Shown one piece after another: positions 36,412 through 45,620 of a DNA stretch of 64,000 bases. The position numbers and the translations under genes are program-made. This DNA comes from Flagellimonas sp. CMM7. GTDB taxonomy: Bacteria > Bacteroidota > Bacteroidia > Flavobacteriales > Flavobacteriaceae. The notes below the pieces were generated by a model. The model had not been told where the DNA came from and searched no databases. It saw nothing but the letters and a program-made list of their open reading frames with translations. Position 1 is the stretch's first letter. Every line of letters starts with the position of its first letter. The stretch is from contig NZ_CP090003.1 of the NCBI RefSeq assembly GCF_021390195.1, positions 3,927,501-3,991,500 on the forward strand. The letters run 5' to 3'.

Positions 36412-38772
36412 ATGATGAACCAGTTTATATTGATCGTTTGTAGTTTCTTCATTTCTATATCCTTTTACGGACAAAAGGGAACTATTGCAGGAACAGTATT
36501 GGATAAGGATTCGCAAGAACCAATACCCTATGCCAATGTGGTCATAAAATCTAACGATGAAATTACTACTGGAGGCATTACGAATGAACAGGGAAATTTT
36601 ACAATTAATGAAATATCCTTTGGAAGTTATGATGTTGAAGTTCAATTTATAGGGTACAAAACCTTAATTCTTCCTATTTCAGTTAGTAAATCAATCCGAA
36701 GAGTCAATTTGGGAGGGCTATTTATTGAAGAAGATGCAGTAGCTCTTGAGGCGGTAGAAGTATCTGTAGAGCGTTCTACAATTGAACAGAAAATTGATAG
36801 AAAGGTCATCAATGTAGGTAAAGATTTAACCACGGTTGGGGCCTCAGCTAGTGATATAATGGGAAACATTCCTTCAGTAAGCATTAATCAAGATGGGGAT
36901 ATTTCGCTTCGTGGAAATGAAAATGTTCGTGTTCTAATAGATGGTAAGCCTACCAATATTAGTGCTCGAGAGCTCTTGCAACAGATACCATCAACATCAA
37001 TTAAAACTATTGAATTGATTACAAACCCCACTGCCAAATATAACCCTGAGGGTATGAGTGGGATCATCAACATCACCTTAAAAAAGAATACCAATTTGGG
37101 CTTTAATGGATCTATAAATTCGGGGTTCACCTACGGGGAACGCGCTAGATATAACAACTCGCTTAGTTTAAACTATAGGGCTGGAAAAACTAATTTTTAC
37201 GGGAGTTATGGTAATAGACTGGGTAAAAGCACAACAGATGGCAGTGTAACCAGAACAGTGGAAAATACCAATCAACTTACAAAGAGTTACACGGAAAATA
37301 ACTCGCATCTATTCAAAATGGGATTGGATTACTTCATCAATGATAAAAATACGTTATCTATCTACACCAATCAAAACCTATTTGAAACTATAATAGATGG
37401 TAGCAGAGCAATTCGTTTTTTTGATAACCCTTCTGCAAATTTTATACGAATGGATATCACAAATAATGATAATGTCAATGCGACCTATAATGCTGATTTT
37501 AAACACACTTTTGCCAAAGAAGGGCATAGTATTGAATTGGAAGTAGATTACAATACTCTGGAAAGCGATAAGGAGTATGATTTTAGCTTTACTGGAAATA
37601 GTCTTATAGACGATTATGAGGAATTCATTGAAGACACTAGAGCAAATACCACGATAAATTTGGATTATGTAAATCCACTTTCATCAAATGCCACTTTAGA
37701 AATAGGTCTGGAAACCCGTTTGCGGCGCACCGATAATTCCTATGACACAGGCAATCCAAATTTTAACAACTCGATCTTTTCATACGATAGAAATATCTAT
37801 TCTTTGTATGCCACTTTTAGTCAAAAAATAAATAAGTGGCAATATAATCTAGGGTTACGATTAGAAGATTATAGTGTTGATTCGAAGTTTAATGAAGTTG
37901 GGGAAGCTGAATTTAATTTTACAGATAACTTGTTCAATATATATCCGTCAGGGTTTTTAAAATATGCTCCTGATGAAGAACAGAAAAATACCTATCAATT
38001 AAGTTTTAGTAAGCGTATAGATCGTCCTTCCTTGAATCAAATCAATCCAATACGGCAGATAAATACGCCGCAAATCATAATTACTGGGAATCCCGCTCTT
38101 GTTCCCCAATTTACCAATTCCATAGAATTAAATTATAGCAGAAAATTGACCAAAGGTAGTTTTACAGTAGGTGGTTTTTACCGAAGAATCAACGATGAAA
38201 TTAATAGAAGAGGCTTTTTTGATGAAGTTGACCCAAATCTATTGATTGTAGATTACGACAATTTTGACAGTAACAATGCTTACGGATTTGAGTTTTCGTC
38301 CAACTATCGTCCAACCAATTGGTGGAGTATTAATGGTAGTTTTGATGTCTATTCAAGAACCCAAAAAGGGTTTATTGAAAATGAAAGCGTACAGGTAAGC
38401 AATACCTTATTGAACGCCAAATTGAACAATAGCTTTAAAGCTACGAAAGACCTTACTTTTCAACTATTTACATTTTTCAGCGGCAAGCAAAAAATATTAC
38501 AATATGAGCTTAAAGAAAATTTCTTTATGAATGCCGGTGCACGCTACAACATTGCAAAGGGCAAGGGAACCCTTAGCCTTAACTTCAATGACATTTTTAG
38601 AACACAGCGTTTTGCTTTTGAAACCTATAGGACAATAATCCAAGAAGGGGAGTTTAAAAGAGATAGCCGTTCCGTCTATCTAGGGCTTGCATATCGTTTT
38701 GGTAGTGGTAAAAACAAAGGTCTAAAACGTAAAAAACGCGATAAAAACGTAAAAGCAGATAAGTTTTTGTAG
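36412..38772 (+). CDS. TonB-dependent receptor-like outer-membrane beta-barrel
   Basis: The ATG at 36412 starts the signal peptide (MMNQFILIVCSFFISISFYGQ), giving 786 aa; the upstream frame adds a hydrophilic leader only. After the signal come a carboxypeptidase-regulatory-like domain (GTIAGTVLDKDSQEPIPYAN to IGYKTL), a plug (VGASASDIMGNIPSVSINQD, DGKPTNISARELLQQIPSTS) and a ~550-residue barrel of the outer-membrane-beta-barrel family 3 type. The C-terminal region is basic (GLKRKKRDKN) and lacks the aromatic end. Such proteins import or bind peptides, siderophores or glycans; no SusD neighbour is present, so the ligand is unknown. Confidence 0.85.
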   Translation: MMNQFILIVCSFFISISFYGQKGTIAGTVLDKDSQEPIPYANVVIKSNDEITTGGITNEQGNFTINEISFGSYDVEVQFIGYKTLILPISVSKSIRRVNLGGLFIEEDAVALEAVEVSVERSTIEQKIDRKVINVGKDLTTVGASASDIMGNIPSVSINQDGDISLRGNENVRVLIDGKPTNISARELLQQIPSTSIKTIELITNPTAKYNPEGMSGIINITLKKNTNLGFNGSINSGFTYGERARYNNSLSLNYRAGKTNFYGSYGNRLGKSTTDGSVTRTVENTNQLTKSYTENNSHLFKMGLDYFINDKNTLSIYTNQNLFETIIDGSRAIRFFDNPSANFIRMDITNNDNVNATYNADFKHTFAKEGHSIELEVDYNTLESDKEYDFSFTGNSLIDDYEEFIEDTRANTTINLDYVNPLSSNATLEIGLETRLRRTDNSYDTGNPNFNNSIFSYDRNIYSLYATFSQKINKWQYNLGLRLEDYSVDSKFNEVGEAEFNFTDNLFNIYPSGFLKYAPDEEQKNTYQLSFSKRIDRPSLNQINPIRQINTPQIIITGNPALVPQFTNSIELNYSRKLTKGSFTVGGFYRRINDEINRRGFFDEVDPNLLIVDYDNFDSNNAYGFEFSSNYRPTNWWSINGSFDVYSRTQKGFIENESVQVSNTLLNAKLNNSFKATKDLTFQLFTFFSGKQKILQYELKENFFMNAGARYNIAKGKGTLSLNFNDIFRTQRFAFETYRTIIQEGEFKRDSRSVYLGLAYRFGSGKNKGLKRKKRDKNVKADKFL

Positions 38773-38926
38773 TTGGCGTTCTTGGCTATAGTTATCCTTT
38801 TTAAAAAGTATATAAGTTATTACTTGGTAAATGGAAAGCGAGGAGGGTGAGGCACTTAAACAAGATTATGAACCAAAAGTAGAGTTATTTGAACCAAATG
38901 AATACATTCTTGATTTAACGATACGG

Positions 38927-38934
38927 TAGTTTTG
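38927..38934 (+). promoter_or_regulatory. -7 element of the DUF4242 gene
   Basis: TAGTTTTG fully matches the -7 consensus and lies 17 bp before the ATG at 38952. No good -33 box is evident. The 179-bp gap upstream contains only a 32-codon frame with no support. Confidence 0.4.
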
Positions 38935-38951
38935 AAGGATTAATATTAAAA

Positions 38952-39395
38952 ATGTATATCATGAATTCTTCAAAGAACAATCAAAAACCCAGAACGACAG
39001 ATAAAATAATTACCTGTAAAACAATTCAAATGACCTTAATGCTAATAGTCGTTATGACAAATTATGCTTTGGGGCAACAACAAAAAGAAAATCAAGAAAT
39101 AACCAAAAACGAAACTATTATGAAAACATTTGTGATTGAACGAATCATTCCTGGCGCAGGAGACCTGACCGCAGAACAATTAAAAGGTATATCACAGACA
39201 TCATGTACCGTATTAAAGGAAATGGGACCAAAAATTAAATGGCAACATAGTTACGTAACAGGGGATAAGGTGTATTGCGTGTATAATGCTGAAAATAAAA
39301 AATTAGTAGAAGAGCATGCACAAAAGGGAGGTTTCCCTGCAAATTCAACAAATGAAGTTGCAACAGTAATAAGTCCTGCTACAGCTAACGAATAA
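38952..39395 (+). CDS. DUF4242 protein (nickel-binding SCO4226-like fold) with N-terminal leader
   Basis: 147 residues. The N-terminal ~40 residues include a hydrophobic stretch (IQMTLMLIVVMTNYALGQ) that looks like a signal peptide with a long polar n-region. The DUF4242 domain (~57-142) is ferredoxin-like: FVIERIIPGAGDLTAEQL, TSCTVLKEMGPKIKWQHSYV, DKVYCVYNAENKKLVEEHA and KGGFPANSTNEV. Related proteins bind nickel. An alternative start at 39121 (MKTFVIER) would give a cytoplasmic form. It precedes the DUF4242-AraC fusion gene by 76 bp, with an imperfect hairpin (AGAGAGGC...GCCTCTCT, 39401-39433) between them. Confidence 0.8.
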   Translation: MYIMNSSKNNQKPRTTDKIITCKTIQMTLMLIVVMTNYALGQQQKENQEITKNETIMKTFVIERIIPGAGDLTAEQLKGISQTSCTVLKEMGPKIKWQHSYVTGDKVYCVYNAENKKLVEEHAQKGGFPANSTNEVATVISPATANE

Positions 39396-39471
39396 ACCTC
39401 AGAGAGGCTGCTCTAACCAATTATGGCCTCTCTAAATTATTTATTAATATCTTAAAAGAAAATTACCAACC

Positions 39472-40575
39472 ATGCCTATTTATATGGATTTTCATGACGT
39501 GCCAAAAGGTATTACTGCAAAACACGTTGCCGAGATGCATCAGGCAGATTTAAAAATTGAACATAAGTATAATTGTCGTGGCTTAACCTATTGGTGCGAT
39601 GAAAGAAGGCAAACCGCATTTTGTTTAATTGAAGCTCCAAACAAAAAGGCTATTATAGAATTGCACAAGCAGGCGCATGGCGATGTTCCGCAACGAATTA
39701 TAGAAGTAAACGATACAATAGTAGAGTCTTTTCTAGGCCGAATAGTTGACCCGGAAAAATCACAAAATACAAAACTGAACATCATTAATGACCCCGCATT
39801 TCGCACGTTAATGGTAGTCAAGTTGAGAAAAAACACATTAAGAAAATCAGGTGTAAATACTCTCAACGCAGCACTCCGCGGCTATAAGAAATCTATTATC
39901 AATTTGGCCAGTACTCACGAAGGGCGGGTAGTTAAGCAAGAAACAGGTTATTTTCTAATGTCTTTTGCTTGTGTAACAAATGCTGTTTCATGTGCTATAA
40001 ACATTCAAGAATTGCATAACGTTGTTATTACGCCAGACATAGATTTTAAAATTGGAATAAGTGCGGGTATTCCGGTCACTAAAAAAGAAAACATATTTGA
40101 AGACACGATACAAATGGCCGGATATTTATGTGATATTGTCAAAGGAAATTTGACAATATCATCTGAGGTACGTGATTTATACGAAAGTGAAAACCAGAAT
40201 ACAATCAATAACACTTCATCAATTAATGTACTAAGTAAGGTAGATACCGATTTTATAATACGATTAATGGAATATACAGAAGCGGCATGGGTTGATTCAA
40301 ATACAACTGCAACGGATTTTGGGCAAAAATTAGGGTATAGTAAGTCCAAACTGTATAGAACCATGATGACCCTAATTGGAAAATCTCCAAACAGTTATTT
40401 AAAAGATTACAGATTAAAAAAAGCACTCCAATTAATGGATGAACGAACATCAAACATTTCTGAGATTGCTTATAGGACAGGCTTTACCAGCCCTACTTAC
40501 TTTTCAAAATGCTTTCAAGAAATTTACGGTATACTACCGTCAAATTATATGAAACAGACTGCGGTTAAACCTTAA
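39472..40575 (+). CDS. DUF4242 - cyclase-homology - AraC three-domain regulator
   Basis: 367 residues, cytoplasmic. Residues ~1-90 are a DUF4242 unit (YMDFHDVPKGITAKHVAEMH, YNCRGLTYWCDERRQTAFC, APNKKAIIELHKQAHGDVP). Residues ~108-245 resemble a class III nucleotide-cyclase domain (HEGRVVKQETGYFLMSFACV, NAVSCAINIQ, FKIGISAGIPV, IFEDTIQMAGYLCDIV), but the metal-binding Asp of the usual GDG turn is replaced (ETGYF), so catalysis is unlikely. Residues ~260-360 are an AraC HTH pair (SKSKLYRTMMTLIGKSPNSY; ISEIAYRTGFTSPTYFSKCF). I infer that the DUF4242 and dead cyclase parts sense a ligand and the AraC part acts on the neighbouring promoter. Confidence 0.8.
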   Translation: MPIYMDFHDVPKGITAKHVAEMHQADLKIEHKYNCRGLTYWCDERRQTAFCLIEAPNKKAIIELHKQAHGDVPQRIIEVNDTIVESFLGRIVDPEKSQNTKLNIINDPAFRTLMVVKLRKNTLRKSGVNTLNAALRGYKKSIINLASTHEGRVVKQETGYFLMSFACVTNAVSCAINIQELHNVVITPDIDFKIGISAGIPVTKKENIFEDTIQMAGYLCDIVKGNLTISSEVRDLYESENQNTINNTSSINVLSKVDTDFIIRLMEYTEAAWVDSNTTATDFGQKLGYSKSKLYRTMMTLIGKSPNSYLKDYRLKKALQLMDERTSNISEIAYRTGFTSPTYFSKCFQEIYGILPSNYMKQTAVKP

Positions 40576-40842
40576 GGATTTAAGTGTTACCTCAAAGATT
40601 TCACTCCCATTTTTCTTTAAAATTATTCATCTAAATTTTTGTTTATCAGGAGGTAATGTGTGTTTTTTTTAAAGCACTACAAGAAAGTACGTGAAACTGC
40701 GGGAAAACCCCAGTTTTTTTAAGGCTAATCTTTAATCGATTCTAATGATGAATAGCTATATTTAATTTTCCAAAGTTTCCCCATAATTTACTTCCCCCTA
40801 AAATACCCATAGCGCGGTATTTATAGCAGTTCCCTCACTACA

Positions 40843-40850
40843 TAGTTTTA
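40843..40850 (+). promoter_or_regulatory. Possible -7 element of the 40.9-47.4 kb operon
   Basis: TAGTTTTA matches seven of eight positions of TAnnTTTG and lies 20 bp before the first gene of the operon. No -33 element is convincing. The 295-bp gap 40576-40870 shows nothing else. Confidence 0.3.
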
Positions 40851-40870
40851 TAAAATTTAAAACAAATCAC

Positions 40871-41230
40871 ATGAAAGTAAGGAACTATTTGATTCTTGGT
40901 CTATTCGGTCTTTTCATTGTTATGCTTCTTATGCAATCCTGTTATTCGGTGCGTTTAAGAAGTGTTGAAGGAACCTACGAACCCGCTGCACCCCTTGTGC
41001 GGAATGATTACTACCGTAATATGGAAGTTATTGAAATTGACACCGTAATTACCCTTGGTGCTATTGATAAAGATTTTACTTATCTCATTAAAAAGTCGGA
41101 TAGATGCCCAAGTGGCAAACTACATACTGTAGAGTATAGAAATACCTTGGGAGCTGTCCTATTGAGTGGGATTACTTTCGGTCGCAAACGAAAGGTGAAA
41201 ATCAAATATGTCTGCATGAAATCCAATTAA
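40871..41230 (+). CDS. Small lipoprotein, first gene of the patatin/M15 operon
   Basis: 119 residues with a lipoprotein signal: basic start, hydrophobic core and lipobox LLMQSC (Cys ~24). The mature part has a pair of later cysteines (DRCPSGKLH, YVCMKSN) and a basic C-terminal strand region (TFGRKRKVKIKYVC). No family is recognised. It heads a run of nine co-oriented genes with gaps of at most 56 bp and is followed after 11 bp by the FAD oxidase. Its place suggests an envelope-located component. Confidence 0.7.
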   Translation: MKVRNYLILGLFGLFIVMLLMQSCYSVRLRSVEGTYEPAAPLVRNDYYRNMEVIEIDTVITLGAIDKDFTYLIKKSDRCPSGKLHTVEYRNTLGAVLLSGITFGRKRKVKIKYVCMKSN

Positions 41231-41241
41231 AAAAATGAGTC

Positions 41242-42849
41242 ATGGCTAGAACAACAAAACTTTCACTAAACGAATGGGACACATTACATAACAATGGTCC
41301 ATGGAAACTAAAGACCCTTTATAAGACAAAATTGGAAGCATCCAGTTTAATGCCTTCAGATATTGATAGGTATAATGATGCAGCACAGGAAATCCAGCGA
41401 TTATTAACAGAAACTAAAAACAAAAGCGAAGGTTTTAGGGCGTATGGTTCGGCGTGGTCTATGTCAAATATTGCCCATCAAAAGGACCGAATGCATTTTA
41501 ATGCCCACATGAACACCTATTTCTCCTTTAAAGATCAAGACCTACATGCGTTATCCCGGTATGCAGCTGAGAATCTGTTTTTATTTCAATGCGGGAACAT
41601 TATTAAGGAGGTATCCGAAAAGTTGGAAGGTCATGGGAAATCCCTAAAGACTACTGGGGCAAGTAATGGGCAGACCATTGCTGGATGCATTTCCACAGGA
41701 GTTCACGGATCGGCGGTCAATGTGGGTTCTGTTCAAGATTATGTTGTCGGACTTAATCTCATTATAGGACCAAACCCAGGTGATATTGTGTATTTGGAAA
41801 GACACACAAAACCGGCACTCAATGACGTTTTTGCACAAAAACTACGTTCACGGGTTATTCGCAATGATGGATTGTTCAACGCAGCACTGGTAGGTCTGGG
41901 TTCCTTTGGTTTTATCCATGGAGTGGTGATTGAGGCTCAAAACCTTTTTCTTCTTAAACGTTATGTAAAGAAAATCAAGAAGGAAACCGCTTTAGAATTG
42001 GCAGAAAAACTCAATTTTAAGAGTTTTAAGGAAATACCTGAGGAAGTAAACAGTAGTGGTGAAGCCAACACCCCATATCATTATAAGGTATTTGTCAATC
42101 AATACAGGGAGGATAAGGATAAAGATTATGTGGTAGAATTCATGTATAAAAAACCATTTAAATTGAATTATCCAGATCCCTTTCCGGTCATTAAAAAATC
42201 GATCTACCGCGACCTTGTTAATGTGGCTGTTGAAATCGGCTCAAGAGTACCTTCAACCATTCCCTTGTTTATCAATGCACTTAAAAAATCTATTCTTCCA
42301 AAAGTGGATGAAACCTCTATGGGAACCTTAGCCGAAACCTTTTGGGATGCACCTTATCAGGGTCCAGCTTTTGCAATCTCTTTTGGTGTAGATCATACTG
42401 ATTCCAAGGAAGCGTTGAAAATACTTTCCAAGGTAAGTATAGATGAAGGCCCTATGCCTGGAATTTTTGCGATGCGCTTTATTAAAAAATCGGATGCCAC
42501 CTTATCTTTTGCCCGTTTCCCAACAACCTGTATGATAGAGATTGATGGGGTTCTCTGGAACGAAAAGAAAAAGTTGGGAACTCTAAAAGATTTATCACGA
42601 AAAATGATTGAAGCTCTACAACTGCATGGCATAGCATTCACCTTGCATTGGGGTAAAAATGCGGATTGGAACTTTCCGGGATTGGTGGACCATATGTATG
42701 GACAAGATGCTGTAAACTGGCGAAAGTACCGTTGTGCGCTACTTTCAGAAGATATGCAAAAACTCTTTTTGAACGATTTCCTAAAAGAGACCATGCTAAG
42801 CAAAAAGGAAACCATCTTGGCCCCAGACCTTATAAAATCACTTTTATAA
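41242..42849 (+). CDS. FAD-binding (PCMH/VAO-type) oxidoreductase
   Basis: 535 residues, no signal peptide. The N-terminal half has the PCMH FAD fold: FRAYGSAWSMSNIA, a YAAENLFLFQCGN segment, TTGASNGQTIAGCISTGVHG as the pyrophosphate loop (its His is where many relatives attach FAD) and VGLGSFGFIHGVVIEA. The C-terminal half resembles the ALO/sugar-lactone oxidase or cholesterol-oxidase cap, ending with a Trp-rich HWGKNADWNFPG and YGQDAVNWRKYR. The family oxidises alcohols or lactones and often gives H2O2; the substrate is unknown. Occurrence beside a phospholipase and a peptidase is unusual and hints at a shared envelope-related role. Confidence 0.82.
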   Translation: MARTTKLSLNEWDTLHNNGPWKLKTLYKTKLEASSLMPSDIDRYNDAAQEIQRLLTETKNKSEGFRAYGSAWSMSNIAHQKDRMHFNAHMNTYFSFKDQDLHALSRYAAENLFLFQCGNIIKEVSEKLEGHGKSLKTTGASNGQTIAGCISTGVHGSAVNVGSVQDYVVGLNLIIGPNPGDIVYLERHTKPALNDVFAQKLRSRVIRNDGLFNAALVGLGSFGFIHGVVIEAQNLFLLKRYVKKIKKETALELAEKLNFKSFKEIPEEVNSSGEANTPYHYKVFVNQYREDKDKDYVVEFMYKKPFKLNYPDPFPVIKKSIYRDLVNVAVEIGSRVPSTIPLFINALKKSILPKVDETSMGTLAETFWDAPYQGPAFAISFGVDHTDSKEALKILSKVSIDEGPMPGIFAMRFIKKSDATLSFARFPTTCMIEIDGVLWNEKKKLGTLKDLSRKMIEALQLHGIAFTLHWGKNADWNFPGLVDHMYGQDAVNWRKYRCALLSEDMQKLFLNDFLKETMLSKKETILAPDLIKSLL

Positions 42850-42877
42850 AACTCATTTAAAACTTTAAATCATACAA

Positions 42878-43072
42878 ATGAAAAGTAAAAAACCATTGGT
42901 GGAAATAGAATACGAGCTTAGGTTGACAAAAAAAATCTTGGAAAAAATCTTGGAGCTCAACAAGGACAAAGAACTTATCTCACCCAGCAACGAAGAGATG
43001 GATAAGATAGAGGAAGAGTTGCGTAGCGATTTACGGTTGGAATTCCCCAAGTATAAAATTCAAAAAAAGTAA
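42878..43072 (+). CDS. Small charged helical protein
   Basis: 64 residues, no signal peptide. It is highly charged and predicted to be helical or coiled-coil (EYELRLTKKILEKILELNKD; EEMDKIEEELRSDLRLEF) with a basic tail (KYKIQKK). It is unrecognised. It lies 28 bp after the FAD oxidase and 4 bp before the two-helix membrane protein, so it is almost certainly co-transcribed and may bind one of the neighbours. Confidence 0.6.
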   Translation: MKSKKPLVEIEYELRLTKKILEKILELNKDKELISPSNEEMDKIEEELRSDLRLEFPKYKIQKK

Positions 43073-43076
43073 AAAA

Positions 43077-43379
43077 ATGGAAGCAAATATTTTAAACGAA
43101 TTGGGCAATCGCATCCAAAACATTGTGATCAAGCCCAAAGTACAGGACAAAAGGGAAAAGAACCGTGGCATCTTGGCCATGGTATTTGTCATTCTTTTCT
43201 TCTGTGTCATTTTTGTGACGTTCGTAATTGGTTTTAACACCGCAAATTTTGGCACGGATGATTATAAAGATCTATTAACCACAGTTTCGTCCATTCTTTC
43301 TGGGCCTTTAGGGTTTATAATAGGATTCTACTTTAAAGAAAAGCAATCCCAAGAGCAGAATGTCCAGGAAGATGAATAG
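43077..43379 (+). CDS. Small membrane protein with two predicted TM segments
   Basis: 100 residues. A basic amphipathic N-terminal stretch (~1-30) precedes a strong helix (ILAMVFVILFFCVIFVTFVI) and a second hydrophobic segment (LTTVSSILSGPLGFIIGFYF). A charged C-terminal tail (KEKQSQEQNVQEDE) follows. The size and topology are similar to phage holins, but no sequence family is recognised, and many unrelated small membrane proteins look the same. Genes on both sides lie within 50 bp. Confidence 0.65.
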   Translation: MEANILNELGNRIQNIVIKPKVQDKREKNRGILAMVFVILFFCVIFVTFVIGFNTANFGTDDYKDLLTTVSSILSGPLGFIIGFYFKEKQSQEQNVQEDE

Positions 43380-43426
43380 ACCAGACAAGAAGTCATCATT
43401 TAAGTGTAAACAATAAATAGTTTGTA

Positions 43427-43846
43427 ATGCAAATAAAAGATATTATAGTTACCGTAAGAGAGGCGCTTATAGTGCTCCTGTTTGTATTGTTATTGACAAC
43501 CCCATCATGGGTCAAAAACCGTTTAGAAACTGCAGGATTTCAGAAAATTGATATGGGCTTTGCCGAATGGGAGTCCAGAATAGAAGCGTCAAAAAAGGAA
43601 GTGGAAGATGTTAAAAGTACGACCGAAGCTGCCCAATTAAGATTAAACCAAGTTGCGAACAGGTTGGAAAGTCTGGCCACAAGCCCTTCATACTCCAATC
43701 CGGCCGTAATAAAGCGACAGGTGAGTGAATTAAAAATGGAGGTTGATGCATCTGCAATTAATTTAAAGCGTTCTAATGAGGAGCTGGAAAAAAGCTTGGA
43801 AAACCATAAAATATTACTGAGAGAAGTACAAACTAGGCAACATTAG
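43427..43846 (+). CDS. Single-TM coiled-coil protein
   Basis: 139 residues: one N-terminal membrane helix (REALIVLLFVLLLTTPSWV, no clear cleavage site) followed by a long coiled-coil-like region rich in Glu, Lys and Leu (ESRIEASKKEVEDVKSTTEA; NLKRSNEELEKSLENHKILL). It would be anchored in the inner membrane with the coiled coil on one side. The layout recalls spanin- or stator-like adaptors but the sequence is unrecognised. The patatin gene follows 26 bp later. Confidence 0.65.
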   Translation: MQIKDIIVTVREALIVLLFVLLLTTPSWVKNRLETAGFQKIDMGFAEWESRIEASKKEVEDVKSTTEAAQLRLNQVANRLESLATSPSYSNPAVIKRQVSELKMEVDASAINLKRSNEELEKSLENHKILLREVQTRQH

Positions 43847-43872
43847 CATTAAAATAAAGGTTTATAATAAAC

Positions 43873-45564
43873 ATGGAAGAAGACAAAAAAGTAAAAATTG
43901 ATCCTTTTAAGGGAATAGGGCTTTGTTTTAGTGGGGGAGGGTATAGAGCAACTTTTTATTCATTAGGAATTGTGTCATATCTAAACGTAGTTCAATTTGA
44001 AGACAAACCCTTATTAGAAGAAGTCCAAGCAATGAGTTCTGTAAGTGGAGGGACCTTATTGGCTGTGGCATACGCCAAAATGGCACAAGAACTTAAAACC
44101 GATTTCAAAACATTCTTTAAAACGTTCTATGACACTTTTACGCCTGAAAATGATACCCTGTTAGAGACCGCTATCAACAAATTGGAAGATGATAAAATTT
44201 GGAAAGCAAATGAACATAAAACAAGGTCATTAATCAATGCTTTTGCCCTTGTCTATGCAGAAATGGATGTGTTTAAAGGAGATTTTTCGCTTTTTGAAAC
44301 CCCGGAATCGAAACATCTAAAACAGGTATGTTTTAATGCTACGGATTTCTCATTTGGGCTTACATATAGGTTTCAAAATGACGGGGATTTTGGTAGTGCC
44401 CCGTTGGATAACGCATTGGTTAAAGCTTTACGACCCAAGATCAAGTTAGGTGATGTTATTGCTTCCTCCTCTTGTTTTCCGTTGGGATTTGAACCACTCT
44501 TGTTTCCTGATGATTATTTCAAGGATCAAAAAGATGAAAATTATCAGAAATTAAAAAGCTTAAAGCGTTTTGAGAATGGTGTGGGTATAATGGACGGAGG
44601 CATTGCGGATAATCAGGGAATTGGCAGCATGATGCTAATCAATGGTAGAATGAAAGGAGCTCTGAATCTTATTATTGTAAACGATGTAGGTAGTTTTAAG
44701 ATGAAACCTTGGCAACAAGATGACAGTTACACAAAAAAGGGACCATCAATCAAGCAATTTTTCGCCAAGGCCTTATCGTATTTCAAAATTAAGGCATTGT
44801 ATATTATCTTGATTTTGATAGGACTTGCATTGATTATCCTTAACTCCATGCATGTTTTTAATACGTGCAATGAATGTGCTTTGCCAGTACTCTACATTAT
44901 AGGCAGTATATTGATGGGTATAGGTCTAACACTAACTTTTTTGGGAGGCCTTGCAACGATTGCCACAAAATTGGTGAAAGCAAAAATCGCTTCCCTTTTC
45001 AGAAAAAACGTCCCCGAAGTATTGTTGGACGATATAATCACCTTTAAAAAACTGGACATCGGCCTTGTGCAGCAGATGCTTACAAATAGATTGACTTCCA
45101 CAGTAAAAATGGTCAATGATGTTTTTTTGAAACAACTACGTCGCTTAAACTACGATTTGTTCTATTCCAAAAGCTCGCTAATACATAAGCGAATCACCAC
45201 AACGGTATATAAACTTAATGGACAGGAAACCGCTTACTCAGGCGGTACTCCAAAATACAATGAACTCATTAAACCTTCTCCAAGTTCACTTTTAAAAGAC
45301 GTGTGCCTAACAGCTTCAGAGACCCCAACAACACTTTGGTGGGATAAGGAGGACATTTTAAAAAACCGCATGGATACCCTTATTGCATGCGGACAATTTA
45401 CACTATGTTATGAGTTGATGGAATACATTATTGAACTAAAGAATTCCAAGCACGATTTAGATATTGATTTTGATGCTTTGGATAAGGTGGACAAGCAACT
45501 GAAAAAACATTGGACTGCCTTTAATAAGGACCCATTTTTTTTAGTTAAAGCAATGAAGAAATGA
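43873..45564 (+). CDS. Patatin-like phospholipase with two transmembrane helices
   Basis: 563 residues, no signal peptide. The patatin core spans ~10-270. The Gly-rich oxyanion loop is CFSGGGYRATFYSLG, the nucleophile is Ser58 in MSSVSGGTLLAV, and the dyad Asp241 is in GIMDGGIADNQG, so the Ser-Asp pair is intact. Two hydrophobic helices follow (~309-328 and ~338-364), then a ~200-residue cytosolic helical C-terminus. The enzyme should therefore be held at the inner membrane and act on phospholipid acyl esters. Patatins act as effectors in several bacterial defence systems, but no CD-NTase or sensor gene is adjacent here. The operon context pairs it with a peptidoglycan peptidase. Confidence 0.88.
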   Translation: MEEDKKVKIDPFKGIGLCFSGGGYRATFYSLGIVSYLNVVQFEDKPLLEEVQAMSSVSGGTLLAVAYAKMAQELKTDFKTFFKTFYDTFTPENDTLLETAINKLEDDKIWKANEHKTRSLINAFALVYAEMDVFKGDFSLFETPESKHLKQVCFNATDFSFGLTYRFQNDGDFGSAPLDNALVKALRPKIKLGDVIASSSCFPLGFEPLLFPDDYFKDQKDENYQKLKSLKRFENGVGIMDGGIADNQGIGSMMLINGRMKGALNLIIVNDVGSFKMKPWQQDDSYTKKGPSIKQFFAKALSYFKIKALYIILILIGLALIILNSMHVFNTCNECALPVLYIIGSILMGIGLTLTFLGGLATIATKLVKAKIASLFRKNVPEVLLDDIITFKKLDIGLVQQMLTNRLTSTVKMVNDVFLKQLRRLNYDLFYSKSSLIHKRITTTVYKLNGQETAYSGGTPKYNELIKPSPSSLLKDVCLTASETPTTLWWDKEDILKNRMDTLIACGQFTLCYELMEYIIELKNSKHDLDIDFDALDKVDKQLKKHWTAFNKDPFFLVKAMKK

Positions 45565-45620
45565 GTATTTTATAGTTAAGCATACTTCGTAAAGTAGAAA
45601 ACAATTAATAAGTAGGAACA

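Noticed and set aside
38831..38929. Frame of 32 codons starting MESEEGEALKQDYEP
   Set aside because: Very short, with no family resemblance, and it overlaps the promoter element of the DUF4242 gene. Not supported as a gene.
39401..39433. AGAGAGGC...GCCTCTCT stem as a terminator
   Set aside because: The stem is only 8 bp with a 17-nt loop, and the following sequence (AAATTATTTATT) has no proper T tract. It is mentioned only as a hairpin.
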